A stretch of 5,638 bases of DNA from Patescibacteria group bacterium (GTDB taxonomy: Bacteria > Patescibacteriota > Gracilibacteria > UM-FILTER-43-11): positions 1 through 5,638 of the forward strand of contig JAHIYT010000176.1 of assembly GCA_018814945.1 (NCBI GenBank), in the 5' to 3' direction. Shown here one piece after another: positions 1-5,634 of the stretch (positions within the stretch are counted from its first letter, which is position 1; each line of letters begins with the position of its first letter). The notes below the pieces were generated by a model. That model had not been told where the DNA came from and did no database searches. It saw only the letters and a list, made by a program, of their open reading frames with translations. Position numbers and translations under genes: made by a program.

Positions 1-29
1 ATAATTATAACATATTTTTTTAATTAAGG

Positions 30-58
30 CAATACTACAGAAATAAATAATAGTATTG
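30..58. repeat. 8-bp inverted repeat upstream of the channel gene
   Basis: CAATACTA (30-37) and TAGTATTG (51-58) are perfect reverse complements around a 13-base spacer. The right arm runs into the candidate -35 of the channel promoter, so it could be an operator. It is not followed by a T-run on either strand, so I do not call it a terminator. Chance occurrence in AT-rich DNA is quite possible. Confidence 0.3.
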
Positions 59-86
59 GACATTGATTATTCGAAATTGATATAGT
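57..86 (+). promoter_or_regulatory. Candidate promoter of the channel gene
   Basis: A -35-like TGGACA (57-62, five of six consensus bases) lies 18 bases upstream of TATAGT (81-86, five of six). The -10 is preceded by TGA at 78-80, making an extended -10. Transcription would start near 92-94, leaving only about 5-7 bases before the ATG at 99, so the message would be nearly leaderless. Prediction by eye only. Confidence 0.45.
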
Positions 87-98
87 TATTAAGAAATA

Positions 99-725
99 AT
101 GTCATTTAATATGGAAAATCACCCTTATCATGAAAGAAGTATAGTAATTGGATCATTCAGACGCATGATCGAATTTGGAAATAGATGGTTTATTTTATCG
201 AGATGGATATTTCCGAAGAACAAAAACATCTTCTACAGATTGGAAGTAATGATGATTGTTATTACACTTATTTGCGTGGGAATTTTGCTTTATATACACA
301 CTTTCCCGTATTATCTGGCTTTAGTGATTTGTCTTATTTTAATACAAAGGGTAGTTGAATTTTTAATAGTTTATTCAAGAAATTTCATTTTTAATCAGGG
401 CAGGATATTTTCTGAATTTCCCGAACCTGAAATAAGAGGTCAGTGGCTACTTTTAATGTTTAGCTTAAATATATTCCAAATTATTCTAATATTCGCAATT
501 TGGTACAGATTTATAAGTCTTATCAGTCCTTCTGCATTTACAAGCGCCTTAACAACACTTGATAGCTTTTATTTCAGCATCGTCACGTTTTTAACAGTAG
601 GATTTGGAGACATAACACCTCTAACAACCCTGCCGAAAGTACTTGTTATTACTCAGAGTATATTAACGTTTTATACGGTTGTAATTGTAATCAATGGCCT
701 AATTTCACTGCACTTTAAAAAGTAA
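99..725 (+). CDS. Small potassium-channel-like membrane protein (Ion_trans_2 pore, four TM helices)
   Basis: This 208-aa protein is predicted to form a cation, probably K+, channel in the cytoplasmic membrane. A cytoplasmic N-terminus of about 48 residues precedes hydrophobic helices at about 49-69 and 71-93. Next comes a two-helix pore module: outer helix about 115-140, pore helix about 154-165, selectivity filter TVGFGD at 166-171, inner helix about 181-204. The filter is the classic K+ signature TVGYGD with Phe for Tyr, a substitution known in functional K+ channels. The protein ends four residues after the inner helix, so it has no RCK or cyclic-nucleotide gating domain, and there is no charged S4 sensor. 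The two extra N-terminal helices make it different from minimal KcsA-type channels. The start at 99 is favoured by the promoter spacing; Met5 (111) is an alternative. Neither has a Shine-Dalgarno sequence. Gating mode and ion selectivity are inferred, not shown. Confidence 0.85.
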   Translation: MSFNMENHPYHERSIVIGSFRRMIEFGNRWFILSRWIFPKNKNIFYRLEVMMIVITLICVGILLYIHTFPYYLALVICLILIQRVVEFLIVYSRNFIFNQGRIFSEFPEPEIRGQWLLLMFSLNIFQIILIFAIWYRFISLISPSAFTSALTTLDSFYFSIVTFLTVGFGDITPLTTLPKVLVITQSILTFYTVVIVINGLISLHFKK

Positions 726-727
726 GT

Positions 728-1135
728 CTAGTAAGGCCACCAAGCGTAAAGAGCACCAATCAGCATAAAAGTAACTAGTCTAAAAATTCCATCTAGCAGA
801 AATAGATTGAATGGTTTTTTTGCCCAAAGCATACTCGAAAACATGATGGTTCCCGCAAAACCAATTGAAATATAAAATCCAACCAAGGCTCCATCAGCCC
901 AGGTGACACCTCCAGCTATCATTACAAACAAGGCTGTAAATAACACGGTAACAAAGGTGTTAACAAATCCAAGCACCATTTTTTGCATTGAATTTTCTTT
1001 TGTTTCAGCCTTAGTAACCTTGGCAAGCTTCATCCAAAGCTTACCAAAAAGTGGACCATACCAAACGAAAGCCAATATATAAATAAGGACTGTTATCGCT
1101 AGTACAGCTTTGTAATCTATATCTCCAAATGACAT
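728..1135 (-). CDS. DUF1761-type four-helix membrane protein, function unknown
   Basis: This 135-aa protein is nearly all membrane-embedded: helices at about 8-27, 52-75, 81-104 and 109-132, with a short charged loop (KAETKE region, 42-47) between the first two. The N-terminal motif WYGPLFGKLWMK (25-36), just after helix 1, together with length and topology, matches the DUF1761 family of small bacterial membrane proteins. No biochemical role is established for that family that I can name. The stop codon is TAG. The gene runs tail-to-tail with the channel gene, only 2 bp between stop codons, so there is no room for a dedicated terminator between them. It lies 66 bp downstream of the coiled-coil gene on the same strand and may be co-transcribed with it, or use its own weak promoter in the gap. 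No Shine-Dalgarno sequence precedes the ATG. Confidence 0.8.
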   Translation of the reverse strand: MSFGDIDYKAVLAITVLIYILAFVWYGPLFGKLWMKLAKVTKAETKENSMQKMVLGFVNTFVTVLFTALFVMIAGGVTWADGALVGFYISIGFAGTIMFSSMLWAKKPFNLFLLDGIFRLVTFMLIGALYAWWPY

Positions 1136-1165
1136 ATATTTTTGTTTTAAGTTTTAAACATCAAC

Positions 1166-1193
1166 ATACTACCCCTTAAATGATAAATGTAAA
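1166..1193 (-). promoter_or_regulatory. Weak candidate promoter of the DUF1761 gene
   Basis: Read on the minus strand, TTTACA (plus 1188-1193, five of six -35 bases) is followed after 16 bases by TAGTAT (plus 1166-1171, four of six -10 bases). It sits in the 66-bp gap between the two minus-strand genes. If real, the DUF1761 gene can be expressed independently of the coiled-coil gene upstream. The 66-bp gap is otherwise featureless AT-rich sequence. Confidence 0.3.
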
Positions 1194-1201
1194 ACAAAAA
1201 A

Positions 1202-1609
1202 TTACTTTTCCTCCTTCCCATTAATATAAACTTTTACAACCCTTTCAACCTGCATTTTAAGTTTTTCGCCCTTAATGTTGTAGTCATAAGTTGAGAGCTG
1301 TTTGTCGGTATCTACTTTGCTCATTAATTGGCGAAGTTCTGCACTTTTTTCACGAATCTGATTTTTATAAGTCAGTTCGTCATTCCTAGATTGTTCATAA
1401 TCTTTATCTGCATAATGCTCATCTTCAATGCGATCTTTTTCTTCTCCAATTTGCTCAAGTAGTTGCTTTTTAGCCTTCTGGAGATCGGTTAAACGATCTG
1501 ATTTTATTTTAAAACTCTTTAGCATTTCTTTTGCATTAACTAGTTTATCTTTCATTTCTACTAATTCCTGTAGAAGTTTTTCAATTTGGTTGGGTTTTAT
1601 ATCCGCCAT
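1202..1609 (-). CDS. Charged coiled-coil protein, function unknown
   Basis: I do not recognise a family for this 135-aa protein. It has no signal peptide or membrane helix, so it is probably cytoplasmic. Residues about 6-64 and 70-98 are strongly charged, with leucine/isoleucine heptad-like spacing (for example IEKLLQELVEMKDKL at 9-23), and should form long coiled-coil helices, perhaps a hairpin. The last 35 residues (STYDYNIKGEKLK at 106-118, then a VERVVKVYING stretch) look beta-prone and differ from the coiled coil, so they may be a small separate module. The ATG at 1609 is the first start in the frame and lacks a Shine-Dalgarno sequence. The gene is transcribed divergently from the exporter operon across a 132-bp control region and precedes the DUF1761 gene. 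It could be an assembly or scaffold protein, but nothing here shows a partner. Uninterrupted frame and coherent composition argue that it is a real gene. Confidence 0.75.
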   Translation of the reverse strand: MADIKPNQIEKLLQELVEMKDKLVNAKEMLKSFKIKSDRLTDLQKAKKQLLEQIGEEKDRIEDEHYADKDYEQSRNDELTYKNQIREKSAELRQLMSKVDTDKQLSTYDYNIKGEKLKMQVERVVKVYINGKEEK

Positions 1610-1630
1610 AGTTTTATTTTAAAAAGTAAG

Positions 1631-1666
1631 CTGATATAGACTATCAGTTGGATTGAAAAATTCAAT
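1631..1666. promoter_or_regulatory. Two adjacent inverted repeats in the divergent control region (operator-like)
   Basis: CTGATA (1631-1636) and TATCAG (1642-1647) form a 6-bp palindrome with a 5-base centre. Four bases later ATTGAA (1652-1657) and TTCAAT (1661-1666) form a second 6-bp palindrome with a 3-base centre. Such pairs are typical of dimeric repressor or activator sites. On the minus strand a weak promoter for the coiled-coil gene can be drawn with its -35 (TTGAAT, plus 1660-1665) in the second palindrome and its -10 (TAGTCT, plus 1638-1643) in the first, spacer 16. No transcription factor is encoded in the window. Confidence 0.35.
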
Positions 1667-1687
1667 AGATTTTAGGGGGTTATTGGC

Positions 1688-1716
1688 TTGTATACTAGGC
1701 TAATTTGTGCTATAAT
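1688..1716 (+). promoter_or_regulatory. Promoter of the MacAB-like export operon
   Basis: A perfect TATAAT at 1711-1716 is preceded by TGC at 1708-1710, giving a consensus extended -10 (TGnTATAAT). The -35 position at 17-bp spacing holds TTGTAT (1688-1693), matching only the first three bases; extended -10 promoters tolerate this. Transcription should start near 1723, giving a leader of about 19 bases with no Shine-Dalgarno sequence. The -10 lies within the odd palindrome CTATA-A-TATAG (1710-1720), which may be coincidence. Confidence 0.6.
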
Positions 1717-1741
1717 ATAGAGATATTAATGTACAAAAATA

Positions 1742-3568
1742 ATGCCAAAACCAAAAAAAGAAAAATTCTATAAAAGAAAAAGCTTCAAATACCTTTTAGG
1801 TTTAGCCCTTATAGTAGGTGCTATTAGTGCATATATTTACTTCAGCCAAACTGAATTTGAAAAATACGAATACTTTGTTGCGGAGAGGACGGACCTAACC
1901 CAGGAAATCAGTGTTACAGGTCAGGTTAAAGCCATTGAAAGTGTCGACCTTACATTCGAAACAAGTGGTAGAGTCAGTGATATATATGCTGAAGTTGGGG
2001 ATAGTGTAAAAAAAGGAGACCAATTATTGAGCTTAAATAATTCAGATACATATGCACAAATAAGCCAAGCAAGAGCAGCTGTAACAGGCGCACAAGCAAC
2101 ATTGGCACAATATCAGGCAACATTAGAATCGGAACAAGCTGAGCTAGATGAAATGAGAAAGGGGACCAGGCCTGAGGAAATTACAATCGCTGAAACAAAT
2201 GTAGGTAATGCAGAATCAGACTTGAAAAGTGCAGAAACGAATTTAGATAATGCAGAATCCAAAGCTGAAGTGGATTTGGCACAATCTTATTCGGGTGCGG
2301 TAAGCTCATTACTACAGGCTGTAAGTACTGCAAAAGGAGCGCTTCTTACATTGTCTGACATTCAGGCCGCACATTTCAGCGGATCTGGTAGCGATGATCT
2401 AAAAGTTTCCACTGCTAAAGCGGATGCGATACAAGCCCTGTATAATGTATCAAATGCAGGAAGCTGGGCAACAATTAGCATTAGTAATTTAACAGGTGGT
2501 GTATATAGCCAAGTTCAAAATATGATATCAAACTATACATATGATGAAGTTGATCAGGCTCTAGATGATGTACTTTTAGCATTGCAGGAGGTGAATATTG
2601 CATTAAATGCAGTGTCAATTAAAGAGAGTCTCACAAGTACTGAAAAAACTAGCTTAGATACAGAAAAAACCAGCGTAAATACACAAATAACAACACTTTC
2701 CAGCAAAGAACAGACAATTGCTGTTCAAAAGATAGTGAACGCAAATGCTATTTCAGTTGCAAATTCGGCTATTAATAGTGCAAAAAATTTATTAGCTAGC
2801 GCAGAGGCCCAGCTAAATCTACTGAAAGCAGGATATACCGATGAACAAATAGCTTCGAAGGAAGCCAGGATTAGGCAGGTTGAAGCAAATATGTCGTCAC
2901 AAAATGCCGTTATAGCCCAAGCTTGGGCGGCTGTTTCTCAATATCAGGCATTACTTAATAAAACAATTTTAACAGCACCAATTGATGGTGTAATCACCAG
3001 AATTGAAGCCAAAGTTGGAGAAATAGTTTTTCCAAGTAGTTCAACTTATGAAGTGCAAGTTCCGGTTATTTCTCTAATAGGCGAAGGTGATTTTGAAATA
3101 GAAACTTTTATCCCCGAAGTTGATATCGCCTCAGTAAAAATAGGGGACATAGCAAGAGTTACACTTGATACATATGGAAGTGATGAATTTTTTGAAGCTT
3201 ACGTTAAATCAATTGACCCAGCTGAAACTCTTATTGAGGGTGTTACAACTTATAAAACCAAATTTTTATTCGCAAGTTCCGATGAAAGAATTAGATCTGG
3301 TATGACTGCAAATGTGGATGTCATTACGGCAGAGAAGAGGGATGTGATAGGCATTCCTCAGCGAGCAATTATATACAAGGATGGAAATAAAGTTGTTAGG
3401 ATATTAGTTTTAGAAAGTGATCCAGAAAACCCAAATGAAGAAACTGAAGTATTAAATGAATCTATTGTTATTACCGGAATTCGGGGAACAAATGGATATA
3501 TGGAAATAATTGAAGGCGTTAATGAGGGGGATAAAGTTATAACAAAAATAAATAATAATGAGGAATAA
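1742..3568 (+). CDS. MacA/YknX-like membrane-anchored adaptor (HlyD/RND membrane fusion protein) with helical insertion
   Basis: This 608-aa protein is the extracytoplasmic adaptor of the ABC exporter encoded just downstream. A very basic N-terminus (1-16) and one membrane helix (about 17-34) anchor it with the bulk outside. The first half of the lipoyl-like barrel-sandwich spans about 56-100 (GDSVKKGDQLLSL at 86-98), followed by an ascending coiled-coil arm from about 104. The descending arm ends near 405, then the second lipoyl half (APIDGVITRIEAKVGEIV, 412-429), a beta-barrel (about 450-495) and a membrane-proximal domain to the end. The related stretches KGTRPEEI (140-147) and AGYTDEQI (363-370) mark the two arms. 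Between them, about 178-330, is a helix-rich, Ser/Thr/Ala-rich insertion, making the protein much longer than E. coli MacA (371 aa). There is no Cys lipobox. The ATG at 1742 matches the promoter. It overlaps the ATPase gene by 11 nt. Family assignment is firm; the substrate is unknown. Confidence 0.9.
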   Translation: MPKPKKEKFYKRKSFKYLLGLALIVGAISAYIYFSQTEFEKYEYFVAERTDLTQEISVTGQVKAIESVDLTFETSGRVSDIYAEVGDSVKKGDQLLSLNNSDTYAQISQARAAVTGAQATLAQYQATLESEQAELDEMRKGTRPEEITIAETNVGNAESDLKSAETNLDNAESKAEVDLAQSYSGAVSSLLQAVSTAKGALLTLSDIQAAHFSGSGSDDLKVSTAKADAIQALYNVSNAGSWATISISNLTGGVYSQVQNMISNYTYDEVDQALDDVLLALQEVNIALNAVSIKESLTSTEKTSLDTEKTSVNTQITTLSSKEQTIAVQKIVNANAISVANSAINSAKNLLASAEAQLNLLKAGYTDEQIASKEARIRQVEANMSSQNAVIAQAWAAVSQYQALLNKTILTAPIDGVITRIEAKVGEIVFPSSSTYEVQVPVISLIGEGDFEIETFIPEVDIASVKIGDIARVTLDTYGSDEFFEAYVKSIDPAETLIEGVTTYKTKFLFASSDERIRSGMTANVDVITAEKRDVIGIPQRAIIYKDGNKVVRILVLESDPENPNEETEVLNESIVITGIRGTNGYMEIIEGVNEGDKVITKINNNEE

Positions 3569-4334
3569 AAAGCTTCTGCTAATAGATGCAAAGGGGATTT
3601 CTAAGACTTATTTCACAGATGGTATTAGTACACCAGTGCTTAAAGATGTTTCGTTTAAAATTGAGAAAGGTGAGTTTATAGCAATAACAGGTCCTTCAGG
3701 ATCTGGTAAATCTACACTACTTCATATCATCGGATTTTTGGATGATCAGACTAAGGGTATATATTGTTTTGATAGTAAATGCCTTGGAGATTATACAGAA
3801 GATGAGATTGCTGAAGTCAGAAATAGCGAAATGGGTTTTGTATTCCAGGCTTTTAATTTACTTTCCAGAACTTCCGTTTTGGATAACGTTAAGTTGCCCC
3901 TTCTTTATTCGAAAATACCGGAAAAGGAATGGGAAAATCTTGCCATGAGTGCAATCAAAGAAGTTGGATTAGAACATAGACTAGATCACACCTCTTCACA
4001 GCTTTCCGGTGGTGAAAAGCAGCGTGTGGCAATAGCAAGAGCTTTGGTTAGCCAACCTAAAGTGATATTTGCCGACGAACCAACAGGTAATCTGGATAGT
4101 AAAACCGGTAAAAAAATACTAAAAACCCTAAGAGACCTCAACAAAAAAGGGCATACAATAGTTCTTATTACTCACGATCAATCAATTGCTAAAAGTGCAG
4201 ACAGAATAATCCATATGATCGACGGGAAAATTGATAGCGATAAAATAATAAAAAAAACAAAAAATGAAAGCGCGATTTCAAAATCGCGCCCACTGAGTCC
4301 CAAGCGGGACGAGGTGAAAAAGAAAAGAAAATGA
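3558..4334 (+). CDS. MacB/YknY/LolD-type ABC transporter ATP-binding protein
   Basis: This 258-aa cytoplasmic subunit hydrolyses ATP to drive the exporter. All nucleotide-binding motifs are present and intact: A-loop Tyr18, Walker [10 protein letters not shown] (45-53), Q-loop Gln97 in FVFQ, signature LSGGE (149-153), Walker B VIFADE (169-174), D-loop NLDS (178-181) and switch His206. The sequence around [19 protein letters not shown] (99-117) is characteristic of the MacB/LolD class. Unlike E. coli MacB, the ATPase is not fused to the permease, as in Gram-positive YknY/YknZ. The start at 3558 lies inside the adaptor's last codons (11-nt overlap, no clear Shine-Dalgarno), suggesting translational coupling. 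The stop overlaps the permease start as ATGA. The canonical fold ends near residue 225; residues 229-258 form a Lys/Arg-rich tail encoded partly by GC-rich hairpin DNA unlike the rest of the gene. The function is secure; the role of the tail is unknown. Confidence 0.95.
   Translation: MRNKKLLLIDAKGISKTYFTDGISTPVLKDVSFKIEKGEFIAITGPSGSGKSTLLHIIGFLDDQTKGIYCFDSKCLGDYTEDEIAEVRNSEMGFVFQAFNLLSRTSVLDNVKLPLLYSKIPEKEWENLAMSAIKEVGLEHRLDHTSSQLSGGEKQRVAIARALVSQPKVIFADEPTGNLDSKTGKKILKTLRDLNKKGHTIVLITHDQSIAKSADRIIHMIDGKIDSDKIIKKTKNESAISKSRPLSPKRDEVKKKRK
4270..4289. repeat. GC-rich perfect hairpin inside the ATPase gene's 3' end
   Basis: GCGCGATTT (4270-4278) and AAATCGCGC (4281-4289) are exact reverse complements separated by two bases, effectively an 8-bp stem with a TCAA loop. 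It is read through as codons of the ATPase tail. On the plus strand no T-run follows, so it should not stop the operon transcript by the intrinsic route. On the minus strand it is followed at once by TTTCATTTTTTG and more T, the shape of an intrinsic terminator. Confidence 0.75.
4297..4310. repeat. Second short GC-rich hairpin in the ATPase gene's 3' end
   Basis: GTCCC (4297-4301) and GGGAC (4306-4310) pair perfectly around an AAGC tetraloop. It begins seven bases after the larger hairpin and directly abuts the GAGGTG motif at 4311. Together with the first hairpin it forms a compact 47-base patch (4270-4316) with 29 G or C, far above the surrounding sequence. Confidence 0.6.
4311..4316 (+). 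promoter_or_regulatory. Possible Shine-Dalgarno sequence of the permease gene
   Basis: GAGGTG is the only strong anti-16S-like motif ahead of any start in this window. It lies 14 bases before the permease ATG at 4331, longer than the usual spacing, and directly after a hairpin. Because the permease start overlaps the ATPase stop (ATGA), re-initiation by terminating ribosomes may matter more than this site. Confidence 0.4.
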
Positions 4335-5572
4335 AATCCATTCATACACTAAAAACAGCGGTGAATGGCTTAAAGTCTCATAAATCGAGATCAGCTTTAA
4401 CTATATTGGGTATAGTAATCGGTATTATGTCCATTATTATGGTTATGGCGATTGGTAAAGGCGCAGAAGAACTAATTCTTGGGCAAATTAGAGGTATGGG
4501 TAGTAGAACTATTTCCGTTGAACCGGGTCGTATGCCACAAGGGCTATCAGACTTCGCCGAAGTTTATACGGAATCACTTAAAGACAGAGAAGTTGCAGCT
4601 ATAAGCAATTCAAGTAATGTACGTGGAAATAATGAAATTGCACCTTTCGTATATCTAAATGAAACGGTTTCATACAGAAATGAAAAGATGAGGACTATGA
4701 TTGAAGGAGCCAGTCAATTGTGGATGGATATTATGGATGTTCAACCAGATGAAGGAGCAATGTTCACGGATACCGATGTTAAACAAATGGCAAGGGTTGC
4801 AGTTATTGGTTCAAATGTAAAAGATGAGCTTTTTGGAGATTCCGATGCAATAGGTCAAAAAGTAAAGATAAAGAATATAAGCGTAAAAGTCGTAGGTGTT
4901 ATTCCTCCCACAGGAGTTAAGATGATGATGGATGTGGATGATGTCATTATTATGCCATACACCACGGTTCAAAAGGTTCTAATGGGCATCAGTCATTACC
5001 ATGCGATTCTTGTGGAAGCAGAAACTGAAGAAATGGTGCCGGATATTGTGGCGGATATTAAAGCAACAATTAGAGAAATGCATGGAATAACCTATCCCGA
5101 TAAAGATGATTTCCATGTTGGAACAATGGAAGAAGCTATGGATATCATTGGAAGTGTTACTTCTGTCTTATCATTACTATTAGTTTCAATAGCAGCAATA
5201 TCACTTCTTGTCGGAGGTATTGGTATTATGAATATAATGCTTGTTTCCGTAACCGAAAGAACAAGAGAAATAGGATTGCGCAAAGCTCTTGGTGCAACCA
5301 GAAGCAATATAATCACCCAATTTCTTTTGGAAGCAATAATTCTTACAATGATTGGTGGTGTAATTGGTATAGCGGTTGGGGCAGGACTTTCATGGGTTAT
5401 CGGATATGCAATAATAGAATTTGGAGGATTTATCAGTTGGACTTTTATTTTCCCGCTTTCTGCCGTTTTTATGGGTATTGGCGTTGCGGGGAGTGTAGGA
5501 CTTGTATTCGGTTTATATCCCGCAATTCAGGCAGCAAAAAAGAGCCCAATTGAGGCCTTGAGATATGAATAA
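4331..5572 (+). CDS. MacB/YknZ-like ABC transporter permease (FtsX fold with MacB_PCD ectodomain)
   Basis: This 413-aa protein is the membrane subunit of the exporter and should dimerise. Helix 1 is at about 22-42, after the typical start LKTAVNGLKSHKSRSALTIL (7-26). A large ectodomain of about 43-270 (MacB periplasmic core domain) follows, containing RVAVIG (155-160) and an IGQKVKI segment (174-180). Helices 2 to 4 are at about 278-304, 333-360 and 371-397. The coupling region to the ATPase, GGIGIMNIMLVSVTER (295-310) followed by TREIGLRKALGATR (311-324), is strongly conserved in MacB-type permeases, as is the end PAIQAAKKSPIEALRYE (397-413). Length matches stand-alone permeases of the family (about 400 aa), and the gene looks complete. 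Its start overlaps the ATPase stop by 4 nt. It belongs to type VII ABC (mechanotransmission) exporters, which move substrates outside the membrane rather than through a channel; the specific cargo cannot be deduced. Confidence 0.95.
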   Translation: MKSIHTLKTAVNGLKSHKSRSALTILGIVIGIMSIIMVMAIGKGAEELILGQIRGMGSRTISVEPGRMPQGLSDFAEVYTESLKDREVAAISNSSNVRGNNEIAPFVYLNETVSYRNEKMRTMIEGASQLWMDIMDVQPDEGAMFTDTDVKQMARVAVIGSNVKDELFGDSDAIGQKVKIKNISVKVVGVIPPTGVKMMMDVDDVIIMPYTTVQKVLMGISHYHAILVEAETEEMVPDIVADIKATIREMHGITYPDKDDFHVGTMEEAMDIIGSVTSVLSLLLVSIAAISLLVGGIGIMNIMLVSVTERTREIGLRKALGATRSNIITQFLLEAIILTMIGGVIGIAVGAGLSWVIGYAIIEFGGFISWTFIFPLSAVFMGIGVAGSVGLVFGLYPAIQAAKKSPIEALRYE

Positions 5573-5603
5573 ATAAAAAGCCCATAAACTTAATATAGTA
5601 AAA

Positions 5604-5634
5604 AAGTGCATTAGATGTTACAATTGATGCACTT
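5604..5634. terminator. Inverted repeat after the operon, possible terminator
   Basis: AAGTGCAT (5604-5611) and ATGCACTT (5627-5634) are perfect reverse complements around a 15-base loop, 31 bases after the permease stop. The plus-strand side is followed only by ATTA before the window ends. The minus-strand side is followed by TTTT continuing the paired TT, so it fits better as the terminator of a minus-strand gene lying to the right, perhaps acting in both directions. The stem is only modestly GC-rich. No gene can be seen in 5573-5638. Confidence 0.45.

Noticed and set aside
15..21. Run of seven T as the tail of a terminator from a gene to the left.
   Set aside because: Any stem would have to lie mostly outside the window, and bases 1-14 show no GC-rich arm.
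712..723. ACTTT-AA-AAAGT palindrome at the end of the channel gene as a terminator.
   Set aside because: The stem is 5 bp, almost all A/T, with no T-run; too weak to support.
1428..1622. 64-aa open frame on the plus strand opposite the coiled-coil gene.
   Set aside because: It is Ser/Phe/Ile-rich as expected for the antisense of a charged coiled-coil gene, and the opposite frame is longer and coherent.
3358..3591. 77-aa minus-strand open frame over the adaptor/ATPase junction.
   Set aside because: It is antisense to the conserved adaptor C-terminus, with low-complexity Ser/Ile/Thr composition and no recognisable motif.
3742..3948. 68-aa plus-strand frame inside the ATPase gene.
   Set aside because: It lies entirely out of frame within the motif-complete ATPase coding region.
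4270..4310. Hairpins as an intrinsic terminator or attenuator of the operon on the plus strand.
   Set aside because: Both are followed by purine-rich sequence without a T-run, and the permease start lies just downstream.
4332..4334. TGA stop of the ATPase gene as possible recoded glycine or tryptophan codon (codes 25 or 4).
   Set aside because: No in-frame TGA occurs within the six genes, TGG is used for Trp and GGN for Gly, and reading through would add only five further residues after the TGA before a TAA. Standard code fits.
5092..5316. 74-aa minus-strand frame inside the permease gene.
   Set aside because: It is antisense to the most conserved coupling region of the permease; no independent evidence.
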